Assembly: GCA_012518535.1 (NCBI GenBank)
Contig: JAAYRX010000172.1
Location: 1 to 34,472 of the forward strand
Source of the DNA: Clostridiales bacterium
GTDB taxonomy: Bacteria; Bacillota; Clostridia; Caldicoprobacterales; UBA3941
Direction of reading: 5' to 3'
Length of the DNA: 34,472 nucleotides
Of this stretch, positions 9,873-18,791 are shown in pieces. The notes beneath the pieces were generated by a model that worked only from the letters and a program-made list of their open reading frames with translations, was not told the origin of the DNA and ran no database searches. The translations under genes were made by a program, and so were the position numbers. Position 1 is the first letter of the stretch. Each line of letters starts with the position of its first letter.

Positions 9873-9962
9873 GATAAGTATAGATCGTTACAACATTACA
9901 AGATCGTTACATTATTACGATCAATAATTAACCTGCTGCTTATATAGAAATGAGGATTTATC

Positions 9963-10901
9963 ATGATGATAATAGATGGGCACTGTGATACCTTAACTCA
10001 TTTATTGGACAAATCCAGTAATTTGTATGATACATCAAATCATGTTAGTATAGACACCCTGCTAGAAGGGGGTGTTAAAATTCAATTCCTTGCTGCTTGG
10101 ATCGGCCCAAAGCAGAGATACGGACCGCCACTGCAAAGGGGTATTAAATTAATTGACAGGTATTATACTATGATAGATGAGAATCCTAACCTATTGATTC
10201 CAATATATCAATATGGGGATATTGAGGCGATAAAACCCAATCAGATTGGTTCAATACTTGCTGTCGAAGGTGGAGATATATTAGAGGGTGAAATATCCAA
10301 CTTAAGGATATTACATAGATTGGGCGTACGCCTTATTACACTGACCTGGAATAACAGAAATGAAATAAGTGATGGTATAATGGAAACTAATAGCCGTAGT
10401 GGGCTATCGAGATTTGGATTATCTGTAATCCATGAAATGAATAGATTGAATATGATAATAGATGTGTCCCATATATCAGTCCAGGGATTTTGGGATGTAA
10501 TAGAGCATTCCTTGGACCCTGTTATTGCATCACATTCCAATGCTGGTGCTATATGTCCGCATCCTAGAAATTTAGCGGACGATCAAATACTGGCTATATC
10601 CAAGGCCGGGGGTATGATAGGGATCAACTTCTATCCTCCCTTCTTAACTGAAGAAAGCCCGGCAAGTATCGAAGATATCATACGACATATTGAATATATA
10701 GCAGGTATTGTCGGCATAGACTCACTGGGATTTGGATCAGATTTCGATGGGATAGAGCAATTACCAAGAGGTGTAACTGGACCCCGGGATTTTCCTAAAA
10801 TCGTTGATAGGTTGTTACAGCTTAATTACCCAGAAAAGGACGTGCAAAAAATTTGTTGTGACAATTATTTACGAATAATTAAGAGTATTCTAAAATGGTA
10901 A
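9963..10901 (+). CDS. Membrane dipeptidase (M19, renal dipeptidase family)
   Basis: IDGHCDTL N-terminus, AVEGGDIL, IDVSHIS, ASHSNA, FGSDFDGI motifs. Confidence 0.93.
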   Translation: MMIIDGHCDTLTHLLDKSSNLYDTSNHVSIDTLLEGGVKIQFLAAWIGPKQRYGPPLQRGIKLIDRYYTMIDENPNLLIPIYQYGDIEAIKPNQIGSILAVEGGDILEGEISNLRILHRLGVRLITLTWNNRNEISDGIMETNSRSGLSRFGLSVIHEMNRLNMIIDVSHISVQGFWDVIEHSLDPVIASHSNAGAICPHPRNLADDQILAISKAGGMIGINFYPPFLTEESPASIEDIIRHIEYIAGIVGIDSLGFGSDFDGIEQLPRGVTGPRDFPKIVDRLLQLNYPEKDVQKICCDNYLRIIKSILKW

Positions 10902-11018
10902 TGCAAAACAATCAGAGCAATCCTTCACAATTTAATAGACTATAGCCATATTATGTGTTATAATTGGAAGAAAATGATGGAACAGAGAGTCAATCTTTCA
11001 TTTTGGGAGGCGGAAGAG

Positions 11019-12212
11019 ATGGAACTATCAAGAAAGAACCTGGGTATTGCTGCATCTTTAACATTGGAGATAGACGCAAAAGCAAAGAGGATGAAGGGAC
11101 AGGGAATAGATGTTATTGGTTTCGGTGCAGGTGAACCCGATTTTCCTACACCTTCATTTATAATAGAAGCTGCTAAGGAAGCCTTGGATAAGGGCTATAC
11201 TAGATATACGCCATCATCAGGAATTATGGAATTAAGACAATCAATCTGCGACAAGCTGTTGAGGGACAATAAAGTTTCGTATGAGCCCAATGAAATACTG
11301 GTATCCAACGGAGCAAAACATTCTCTCTACAACATCTTCCAGGCTATATTGAATCCCGGAGATGAGGTCATTATTCCTTCACCATATTGGGTTAGTTACC
11401 CGGAAATGGTAAAAATGGCAGATGGTATTCCTGTATTTGTAGACACTATGGCAGAAAATAACTTCGGTATCAACCTTGAGAAATTAAAGGAGGCTATAAC
11501 CGGTAGAACCAAGGCCATAATAATCAATAGCCCAAATAATCCCAGTGGGTGTGTTTATAAGAGGGAGCAGATTGAAGGTATTGCCCAGCTAGCTTTAGAG
11601 CATGATTTCTATATAGTATCAGACGAGATCTATGAAGAGCTATTATATGATGGGGCCCAACATTTGAGTATAGCATCATTGGATCCCCAAGTGAGAGATA
11701 TCACCCTATTGGTAAATGGGATGTCAAAGGCCTATGCGATGACAGGTTGGCGTATAGGTTATACTGCGGGAAATTCGAAGATAATCAATGTTATGGCCAA
11801 TATACAAAGTCATGCGACATCCAATCCCAATTCTATTGCCCAGTATGCTAGTTTAGCGGCATTAAACAGCTCTAAGGATATCATCAAGGATATGGTATCC
11901 CAATTTGATACTAGAAGGAGATTCATGGCAGATAGAATTAATGGTATTGCAGGAATATCCTGCACAATACCTCAGGGTGCTTTTTATGTTATGATGAATA
12001 TTAATAAAACATTGAATAGAATGCACAATGGTCGGGTCTTGGGTAGTTCCCTTGATTTCGCAGATGCACTCTTGGAATCAAAGAATGTCGCTGTTGTGCC
12101 GGGTATAGCCTTTGGTGCTGATGGATATGTCAGGCTATCCTATGCTACATCCAAGGAAAATATTGATGAAGGCTTGAATCGTATAGAAAGTTTTGTCAAG
12201 GAATTAGTATAG
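11019..12212 (+). CDS. Pyridoxal-phosphate aspartate/aromatic aminotransferase (class I/II)
   Basis: GFGAGEPDFPTP, SNGAKHSLYN, NSPNNPSG, SDEIYEEL, NGMSKAYAMTGWRIGY. Start moved to ATG 11019 because GGGAGG at 11005-11010 is a good SD. Confidence 0.94.
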   Translation: MELSRKNLGIAASLTLEIDAKAKRMKGQGIDVIGFGAGEPDFPTPSFIIEAAKEALDKGYTRYTPSSGIMELRQSICDKLLRDNKVSYEPNEILVSNGAKHSLYNIFQAILNPGDEVIIPSPYWVSYPEMVKMADGIPVFVDTMAENNFGINLEKLKEAITGRTKAIIINSPNNPSGCVYKREQIEGIAQLALEHDFYIVSDEIYEELLYDGAQHLSIASLDPQVRDITLLVNGMSKAYAMTGWRIGYTAGNSKIINVMANIQSHATSNPNSIAQYASLAALNSSKDIIKDMVSQFDTRRRFMADRINGIAGISCTIPQGAFYVMMNINKTLNRMHNGRVLGSSLDFADALLESKNVAVVPGIAFGADGYVRLSYATSKENIDEGLNRIESFVKELV

Positions 12213-12260
12213 GCAGGGCAGATCTGATCATGCTTGCCCTTATTATTAAATAGTTGAACA

Positions 12261-12289
12261 AGAAAAAGAGTGGATATAATCCACTCTTT
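12261..12289 (-). terminator. Terminator of tRNA-Trp (minus)
   Basis: AAAGAGTGGA-TTATA-TCCACTCTTT followed by TTCTT when read on the minus strand. Confidence 0.75.
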
Positions 12290-12297
12290 AATAATGG

Positions 12298-12370
12298 CAG
12301 GGGAGACAGGAATCGAACCCGCAACCAATGGTTTTGGAGACCACTACTCTACCAATTGAGCTACTCCCCT
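12298..12370 (-). tRNA. tRNA-Trp (CCA)
   Basis: Reverse complement AGGGGAGTAGCTCAATTGGTAGAGTAGTGGTCTCCAAAACCATTGGTTGCGGGTTCGATTCCTGTCTCCCCTG folds as a cloverleaf; anticodon CCA. Confidence 0.95.
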
Positions 12371-12501
12371 AAAATCTTAAGTTTTTGCACATATAGTATT
12401 ATAGGATAATTGCTTTGATAAGTCAATAGCTTTTGATGATTTTATGCTCCATCTAATACAAGGCTGTTATGATATGGTATAATGATGATTATTGATAGGA
12501 G

Positions 12502-13338
12502 ATGATGCTGGTGTTAACGTATAATTTAGGGATTATAGGCGCCGGAAATATGGCCTCGTCCATCATTAAAGGTGTTATTAAGGATAAACTGTATAATCCA
12601 AACCAAATACTGGTATACGATGTTCTGGCGCATCAGTTGGATAAAATAGCCCATGAAACTTCGATATCAACAGCAATGAACAATATCGAACTGCTGGAGA
12701 AATGTTCAACTGTTATAATTGCTGTCAAGCCGAATGCCTATAGTGTTCTACTGGACGAGATTGTTGATGCAATCACCCCTCATCATATTTTGATTTCTAT
12801 CGCTGCAGGGGTTGCTACCGATTACATAAAGAAAAGAATAAGGAATAAGTGTAGAGTTATAAGGGTTATGCCTAACACGCCTGCAATGGTGGGGGAGGGA
12901 ATGAGTGCCATATGCAAGAACCATGAATTCGAAGAAGAGGAGATAAGAAAGATTAAGTCAATCTTTTTATCACTAGGGAAAATCGAGTTAGTTGATGAGG
13001 ATTCAATCAATGCCGTAACCGCCATTTCTGGGAGCAGCCCTGCCTATGTTTACATGTTTATAGAGGCATTGGCAGATGGCGGGGTGATGATGGGGTTGCC
13101 TCGGGATCAATCCTATAGGTTGGCTGCCCAGTCGGTATTGGGTGCGGCAAAGATGGTATTAGATCTGGGTCAGCATCCTGGGGCCTTAAAAGATATGGTA
13201 GCCTCTCCTGGGGGCACGACTATAGAGGCTGTATACACCTTGGAGAAGAATGGGTTTAGGGGCAGCATTATGGAAGCTGTTCGAAATTGTAGCTTGAAAG
13301 GCACCTTAATGGATAAAGAGGTTCAGGATAGGGAATAG
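12502..13338 (+). CDS. proC: Pyrroline-5-carboxylate reductase
   Basis: LGIIGAGNMASSIIKG, VKPNAYSVLLDEI, RVMPNTPAMVGEGM, AISGSSPAYVYMFIEALADGGVMMGL. GTG 12511 downstream of AGGAG is a plausible alternative start. Confidence 0.95.
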   Translation: MMLVLTYNLGIIGAGNMASSIIKGVIKDKLYNPNQILVYDVLAHQLDKIAHETSISTAMNNIELLEKCSTVIIAVKPNAYSVLLDEIVDAITPHHILISIAAGVATDYIKKRIRNKCRVIRVMPNTPAMVGEGMSAICKNHEFEEEEIRKIKSIFLSLGKIELVDEDSINAVTAISGSSPAYVYMFIEALADGGVMMGLPRDQSYRLAAQSVLGAAKMVLDLGQHPGALKDMVASPGGTTIEAVYTLEKNGFRGSIMEAVRNCSLKGTLMDKEVQDRE

Positions 13339-13358
13339 GGAAGGGGAAGCCGGGATAT

Positions 13359-14252
13359 ATGGATAAAGAAAGTTACTTTGATCTTATAAGGCAGCATTTA
13401 GAAGCAAATGGATTTACTGTAGATAATAAAAGGGAAATAAAATATGGGATACAATTTGAAATAGCCCTTGGACAGCAAAAGGGCACCTTTAGGATTTACG
13501 AAGGAAAGAAGGGGATACGACTTGATTCCTCGCAAATACGGCAAGATGATTTAAGGGCGATTGTTGATAGTATTATCAACAATCCAGTGGGAGAAAATAT
13601 CGGCAAAGAAAGTAAAACCTTTAAAGATCCTAATCGAATTATAGGAATTGATGAATCGGGCAAGGGGGATTATTTTGGTCCCTTGGTTATTGCCGGGGTT
13701 TATACAGATGAGATAACCGGTCCAGAGCTCCAATATGCCGGAGTCACAGACAGCAAGAAAATAAGCGACGTAAAATCCCATGATCTGGCAATATTAATCA
13801 GAGAAATCTGTCCATATGATATCGTTATTATCGAAAATGAACGATACAACGACTTATATGAATCGATTAAGAATCTAAATAAACTGTTGGCTTGGGGCCA
13901 TGCCAGGGTTTTAGAAAACCTCTTGGAAAAGGTGGACTGCGATCATGCATTATCCGATCAGTTTGGAAGGCCGGAACTTATACAAAAAGCCTTAATGACA
14001 AAGGGACGTCAAATTCAGTTGGAACAACGGCCTAAAGCTGAAGAAAACATCGCAGTGGCCGCTGCAAGCATTTTGGCAAGAGATGAATTTGTTTCCGGGA
14101 TTAATAGACTTGAGTCCAAATTCGGATTCAGCTTTCCTAAAGGAGCATCATCTAATGTTGTTAAAGCTGCTAAAGATTTTGCTGAGCAATTTGGAAAAGA
14201 GTCAATGAACCAAGTAGCAAAACTCCATTTCAAGATTACAAATCAAATATAA
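13359..14252 (+). CDS. rnhC: Ribonuclease HIII
   Basis: N-terminal TBP-like extension; IGIDESGKGDYFGPLVIAGVY and AVAAASILARDEF catalytic motifs. Confidence 0.93.
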   Translation: MDKESYFDLIRQHLEANGFTVDNKREIKYGIQFEIALGQQKGTFRIYEGKKGIRLDSSQIRQDDLRAIVDSIINNPVGENIGKESKTFKDPNRIIGIDESGKGDYFGPLVIAGVYTDEITGPELQYAGVTDSKKISDVKSHDLAILIREICPYDIVIIENERYNDLYESIKNLNKLLAWGHARVLENLLEKVDCDHALSDQFGRPELIQKALMTKGRQIQLEQRPKAEENIAVAAASILARDEFVSGINRLESKFGFSFPKGASSNVVKAAKDFAEQFGKESMNQVAKLHFKITNQI

Positions 14253-14351
14253 CAAGTATGAGAAAATAAAGAACCTATTGAATTTTATTATAGTTACCTG
14301 TGGGGGAAGCGATTTAATACTATGCGCAAAAGACAAGTTTTAAGCAAAGTA

Positions 14352-14380
14352 TTGCAAATCAACCGGCTATATGGTATAAT
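14352..14380 (+). promoter_or_regulatory. SigA-type promoter of the tyrosine recombinase gene
   Basis: TTGCAA (14352-14357), 17 bp, TATAAT (14375-14380). Confidence 0.65.
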
Positions 14381-14525
14381 TTGCTTGTATTAAACTTATA
14401 CATGATTTGGTTTACTGCATTCCAAATTGATTTAAATATAAATAAGAACTTCTGCATAAAGCTACACAGGATAACCGTATTGCCTATATACATAACAACC
14501 TATATACATAAAAGGAAGTGTTTAC

Positions 14526-15587
14526 ATGTCCAATCATGATTCTTATTATGAAAAGGAATTGCTATATAACACCAAGAGACTGAGATATCTAATAAGGGAT
14601 TTGCCAAGCTTTTGTGGCGAATATTTTCGCGGTATTGAACATACCACCTCTATTCTTACCAGGATTAATTATGCTTATGACCTTAGAATATTCTTTGATT
14701 TCTTAACCACTGAGATCGACACATTTTTCGGCTTCTCCCCTCCTGAATTAACTTTGGAACACTTGGATAAGATACAGGTACTGCATATAGAAATATTCTT
14801 GGAGTATACTACATACTATAGTAATCCCAATAATTTGGAACAGGAACGTCAGAATGGTGAAATGGGAAAAGCAAGAAAACTGGCTTCCCTCCGTTCCCTT
14901 CTGTCATATTTCTATAAAAAGGAGAAGATCCAGAGAAATGTAGCACAGTTAGTGGATTTACCTAAATTAAATGAGAAACCAATAATAAGATTGGATGTTG
15001 ATGAAGTTGCCAAACTCTTAGATGCTGTCGAATCGGGCAATAAATTAACTCCTACCCAGCAAAGGTATCATCGATATACGAAATCAAGGGATTTGGCTAT
15101 CCTGACTCTCCTTTTGGGCACAGGAATCCGTATTAGTGAATGTATTGGATTAGATATTTCGGATTTTGACTTTAGGAATAACGGATTTAAGGTAACTAGA
15201 AAAGGCGGAGACCAGGTTATATTATATTATGGTGATGAAGTAAAGAAAGCGATAATAGATTATATTGAAGAAAGAAAAAATATTGAGACGCTACCTGGAC
15301 ATGAGGAGGCCTTATTTCTATCCATACAAAGAAGACGGATTAGCCAAAGGGCATTGCAGAATTTAGTAAAGAAGTATTCAAAAATAGTAGCACCTTTAAA
15401 GAGAATTACTCCACACAAGCTGCGGAGTACATATGGTACCACTCTATACCAAGAGACCGGTGATATCTATCTTGTTGCGGATGTTTTAGGCCACAAGGAT
15501 GTAAATACTACTAGAAAACACTATGCTGCAATTGGTGACGAACAAAGAAGGATTGCTGCAAGAGTAGTTAAATTAAGGGGGGATTAG
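14526..15587 (+). CDS. XerC/D-like tyrosine recombinase
   Basis: Core-binding SAM-like N-domain; GTGIRISECIGL (Arg I), HKLRSTYGT (His-X-X-Arg), LGHKDVNTTRKHYA (His/Tyr). Confidence 0.92.
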   Translation: MSNHDSYYEKELLYNTKRLRYLIRDLPSFCGEYFRGIEHTTSILTRINYAYDLRIFFDFLTTEIDTFFGFSPPELTLEHLDKIQVLHIEIFLEYTTYYSNPNNLEQERQNGEMGKARKLASLRSLLSYFYKKEKIQRNVAQLVDLPKLNEKPIIRLDVDEVAKLLDAVESGNKLTPTQQRYHRYTKSRDLAILTLLLGTGIRISECIGLDISDFDFRNNGFKVTRKGGDQVILYYGDEVKKAIIDYIEERKNIETLPGHEEALFLSIQRRRISQRALQNLVKKYSKIVAPLKRITPHKLRSTYGTTLYQETGDIYLVADVLGHKDVNTTRKHYAAIGDEQRRIAARVVKLRGD

Positions 15588-15605
15588 TCCCCCCCTTTCT
15601 TATTG
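15575..15605 (+). terminator. Rho-independent terminator of the recombinase gene
   Basis: AAGGGGGG...CCCCCCTT then TCTTATT; the TAG stop codon lies in the loop. Confidence 0.7.
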
Positions 15606-15917
15606 CCTATAAGGTACTAAAAGTGAATCACCCTCTACAATAAGGGCAGAATCCAATTGGTTAATTGACTTAATTTCATGAATAAAATCCCGAATATCCG
15701 TTTTAGGTGGCAGATTGGCCTTGGCAATGCCCCATAGAGTATCCCCAGGCTCAATATAAACGTTTATATATGATAAGTCTGTTTTGTTGTGAGGTTCATC
15801 AAATGCAAACATAATTGCTGGACACAGGATGATTAAGAGGATAGATATAGATATACCAAGGCGTACTCTATTGATTACTCTAATTTTTTTCCTTTGGATT
15901 TTAAGTAGTTGTTTCAT
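15600..15917 (-). CDS. LysM-domain small membrane protein, YneA-like (putative SOS cell-division inhibitor)
   Basis: Single TM then YIEPGDTLWGIAKANLPPKTDIRDFIHEIKSINQLDSALIVEGDSLLVP LysM; divergent from lexA. ATG 15917 with AGGAGG SD; the longer ORF runs into the operator region. Confidence 0.85.
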   Translation of the reverse strand: MKQLLKIQRKKIRVINRVRLGISISILLIILCPAIMFAFDEPHNKTDLSYINVYIEPGDTLWGIAKANLPPKTDIRDFIHEIKSINQLDSALIVEGDSLLVPYRQ

Positions 15918-15929
15918 ATTCTCCTCCTT

Positions 15930-15941
15930 GAACATGTGTTC
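15930..15941. promoter_or_regulatory. LexA box (proximal, LysM/YneA-like gene)
   Basis: GAACATGTGTTC (flanked TGAACATGTGTTCG), matching GAAC-N4-GTTC. Confidence 0.8.
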
Positions 15942-15953
15942 GGTTACAAGGTC

Positions 15954-15982
15954 ATTATATAAGAACACATGTTCCATGTCAA
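15954..15982 (-). promoter_or_regulatory. Consensus SigA promoter of the LysM/YneA-like gene
   Basis: On minus strand: TTGACA (15982-15977), 17 bp, TATAAT (15959-15954). Confidence 0.88.
15963..15974. promoter_or_regulatory. LexA box within the -35/-10 spacer
   Basis: GAACACATGTTC, GAAC-N4-GTTC, inside the 17-bp spacer of the promoter. Confidence 0.85.
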
Positions 15983-16114
15983 GAAGTTATTAGCAAAATT
16001 TATTAATATTTTAATCTATTACTCTCTGATTGACTTGATAAGGAGCATATCTTTTCATCTATTTGGTATTTACAAGCGAACTGACTAATTTGTTAAAATA
16101 ATATACCAAGAAGA

Positions 16115-16128
16115 CGAACATCTGTTTG
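16115..16128. promoter_or_regulatory. LexA box upstream of lexA (autoregulation)
   Basis: CGAACATCTGTTTG fits CGAAC-N4-GTTYG; overlaps the -35 region. Confidence 0.85.
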
Positions 16129-16154
16129 AAATGATTTGATACCTATGTTATAAT
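16126..16154 (+). promoter_or_regulatory. SigA promoter of lexA
   Basis: TTGAAA (16126-16131), 17 bp, TATAAT (16149-16154). Confidence 0.8.
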
Positions 16155-16185
16155 AACAGTAACCTATAAAGTGAGGTGCAAGTGA

Positions 16186-16800
16186 ATGCCTAATAGCATA
16201 AGCGATAGTCAAGAGATGGTCTTGAATTTTATAAAACAGATGGTCACGGAGAAAGGCTATCCCCCTTCTGTTCGTGAAATATGCCAAGGGGTGGGAATCA
16301 AATCCACTTCTACTGTCCATGGCCACTTAGAGAAGTTGGAAAAGGCAGGGCTAATACGTAAAGATCCTACAAAGCCCCGCGCAATAGAGATTCTCGATGA
16401 GACCACCCATCTTTCAAAAAAGGAATTGGTTAATGTTCCTATTGTGGGAAAAGTTACAGCAGGCCAGCCTATCCTGGCAGTGGAAAACATAGAGGACACC
16501 TTTCCCCTACCTGCTGAATACTTGCACAACAGTGATGCCTTTATGCTGACTGTGGTAGGTGAAAGTATGATAGAAGCCGGTATTATGGACGGTGATTATG
16601 TAATTGTTAAACAGCAAAACTATGCTGAAAACGGGGATGCTGTAGTTGCGTTGATAGATGATGAGGCCACTATAAAAACCTTCTACAAAGAAAATGATCA
16701 TATTAGGTTGCAACCCGAGAATCCTACCATGGAGCCAATAATCTTACGTGATGTGATTATTCTAGGTAAGGTAATAGGTGTAATCCGTTTATACCCGTAA
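16186..16800 (+). CDS. lexA: LexA repressor
   Basis: [41 protein letters not shown] autocleavage site; VVGESM Ser and ATIKTF Lys. Confidence 0.98.
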   Translation: MPNSISDSQEMVLNFIKQMVTEKGYPPSVREICQGVGIKSTSTVHGHLEKLEKAGLIRKDPTKPRAIEILDETTHLSKKELVNVPIVGKVTAGQPILAVENIEDTFPLPAEYLHNSDAFMLTVVGESMIEAGIMDGDYVIVKQQNYAENGDAVVALIDDEATIKTFYKENDHIRLQPENPTMEPIILRDVIILGKVIGVIRLYP

Positions 16801-16893
16801 TCCTATAGAGTTTTAGATATAATTAGTACAATCTAAACCGTTATATATCTCCATATATACCAATATTTACTGCAAGTATCGTTACTGGGATTC

Positions 16894-16948
16894 ATAATAA
16901 AAACAAGCCCCTCCAGGGTAAGCAGCCAGCTATCCTGGAGGGGCTATT
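16894..16948 (-). terminator. Strong terminator between lexA (+) and the methionine gamma-lyase-like gene (-)
   Basis: AGCCCCTCCAGG/CCTGGAGGGGCT 12-bp stem; minus-strand T tract TTGTTTTTATT; probably serves both converging genes. Confidence 0.8.
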
Positions 16949-16966
16949 TGAGTTAAGGATTCATTT

Positions 16967-18277
16967 TCATATTGATATTAGCCCTTTTTCATTGAGTTGT
17001 GATATAACGGATGTCAATGCATATTTGACATGGGCGTAAGTAAGACCACCCTGTAGATAAGCGGTATAAGGGGGTGTTATGGGTGCGTCAGCACTTAATT
17101 CAATCGAAGCACCTTGAATGAAAGTTCCCGCCGCCATAATAACCTTATGCATATATCCGGGCATCTCCCAGGGAACAGGTACAACATGGCCATCAACTGG
17201 TGAGGCTTGCTGTATAGCTTGACAAAAAGCTATCAGCTCTTCGTCCGAGTTAAATCTAATACATTGTATTATATCTTCCCTTTCACCTTTCCAGCGTGGT
17301 AATACCTCATAGCCTAAGGCTTCGAATAGATAGGAGGCTAAAATAGCGCCTTTCAATGCCTGCCCTACCACATGGGGAGCCATAAAGAGACCTTGATAGA
17401 ATGGCAGATATGTTGCAGCGTATGAGCCTACTTCCCGTCCTATAGCTGGTGATGTTAAACGATAGGATAGCAGGTCAATTGCATTTTTTGTTCCCACTGC
17501 ATAGGCCCCTGTAGGAGCTAATCCCCCGCCCGGATTCTTAATTAATGAGCCCACTGTTATATCTGCACCAACAATGCTTGGCTCTATTTTCTGTGTAAAT
17601 TCTCCGTAACAGTTATCCACTATAATAAAAACGTCCGGGCGTCTTTCTTTTATCTTTCTTATGGGTTCTTGCATATCGTAAACAGATATCGAAGGGCGCC
17701 ATTCGTAGCCCCTGGAACGTTGTATTAAAATGGCCTTAATATTTTTAGATTCATCCAGTATATCCAGCACCTTTTGAATATCTATTTCCCCTTTGGCATT
17801 AAGTTCTACCTGCTTATATGAAATGCCCCAATCCATGAGTGAACCTTGGGGCGGATTATCCTGGCTAAATCCAATAGTTTCTTCTAGGGTGTCGTAGGGC
17901 TTTCCAGTTATGGACAATAAAGCATCCCCAGGTCGTAGAACAGCATATAGGGCATCGCTTATTACATGGGTCCCTGAACCCCATTGAGGCCTTACCAACG
18001 CATCCTGGCTGTCAAACACCAATGTAAATAATTCTTCCAAACGTGCACGACCTTCATCGCCATAGCCATAGCCTGTAGTAGGCATAAAGTGTGTCTCACT
18101 AATTCTGCATTCTTGCATACTTTTTATCACTTTGTACTGGTTGTATTCTGATAATTCATCTATATTTTCAAATTCAGACGTTATGGCTTTTTCTGCTTTT
18201 TTTATGATAGCTGTTATCTTTTTACTTAATCCAAAATTTTCATGTAATTCATTGTAATAAAAATTATTAGTTCCCAC
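16967..18277 (-). CDS. Methionine gamma-lyase family protein (YnbB / aluminium-resistance-like PLP enzyme)
   Basis: RPQWGSGTHVISDALYAVLRPGDALLSITGKPYDTLEE, IIVDNCYGEFTQ, GSLIKNPGGGLAPTGAY; neighbour of hfq/miaA. Confidence 0.9.
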   Translation of the reverse strand: MGTNNFYYNELHENFGLSKKITAIIKKAEKAITSEFENIDELSEYNQYKVIKSMQECRISETHFMPTTGYGYGDEGRARLEELFTLVFDSQDALVRPQWGSGTHVISDALYAVLRPGDALLSITGKPYDTLEETIGFSQDNPPQGSLMDWGISYKQVELNAKGEIDIQKVLDILDESKNIKAILIQRSRGYEWRPSISVYDMQEPIRKIKERRPDVFIIVDNCYGEFTQKIEPSIVGADITVGSLIKNPGGGLAPTGAYAVGTKNAIDLLSYRLTSPAIGREVGSYAATYLPFYQGLFMAPHVVGQALKGAILASYLFEALGYEVLPRWKGEREDIIQCIRFNSDEELIAFCQAIQQASPVDGHVVPVPWEMPGYMHKVIMAAGTFIQGASIELSADAPITPPYTAYLQGGLTYAHVKYALTSVISQLNEKGLISI

Positions 18278-18407
18278 CGTAATCTCCCTTACTATACAAT
18301 AATGCTAGTCGATATTATTCAAAACCAAGCGCTAATCAAGACTTAGATTTCGATAATTGCTTTATGTCTTTATTTCTAGGTAAAATATGTAACATATGAT
18401 AATAGCC

Positions 18408-18434
18408 AAAAGGAACCTCATGGTCCCTTTTATG
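18408..18434 (-). terminator. Terminator of hfq
   Basis: Minus strand AAAAGGGACC-ATGA-GGTTCCTTTT hairpin with a G-U pair. Confidence 0.6.
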
Positions 18435-18461
18435 ATTTCTTATTATTCTTATATAAAAGTA

Positions 18462-18710
18462 TTATTGATTCTCTTCACTGTTGTCGCTGCTTAATGGTAC
18501 AGGTCTGGAGGGGGTTATTGTGGAGATAGCCTGTTTGTATAGCATCATTTGTTTTCCTTCGCTTTCCACAATTATTACATAGTTATCAAAGCCCTTTATA
18601 AACCCCCGTATTTGAAAACCATTGACAAGATGTATAGTTACAGGAATATGATCCCTACGTATTTGATTTAGAAATATATCTTGAAAAACAATTACTCCCT
18701 TATTGGTCAT
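18462..18710 (-). CDS. hfq: RNA chaperone Hfq
   Basis: [59 protein letters not shown] (Sm1/Sm2). ATG 18710 preferred over GTG 18722. Confidence 0.97.
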   Translation of the reverse strand: MTNKGVIVFQDIFLNQIRRDHIPVTIHLVNGFQIRGFIKGFDNYVIIVESEGKQMMLYKQAISTITPSRPVPLSSDNSEENQ

Positions 18711-18791
18711 TCTTGGTTCCACCCTTCTTATTCATATTATTAGCGTACGATTCTATTATATACCAATTACCATCCTATTAAAAGTTATTTT

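Noticed and set aside
12140-12328. Minus-strand 62-aa ORF
   Set aside because: Overlaps the 3' part of tRNA-Trp, its terminator and the aminotransferase 3' end; shadow ORF.
14311-14330. dif-like arms GATTTAATACTATGCGCAAA upstream of the recombinase
   Set aside because: TATGCGCA and ATTTAA resemble dif arms but the site is much shorter than the 28-bp dif consensus with no proper central region; likely coincidence.
14526-15587. Integrase-like gene as marker of a prophage or integrative element
   Set aside because: Surrounded by housekeeping genes, no phage genes, no attachment-site repeats; more consistent with a chromosomal Xer-type recombinase.
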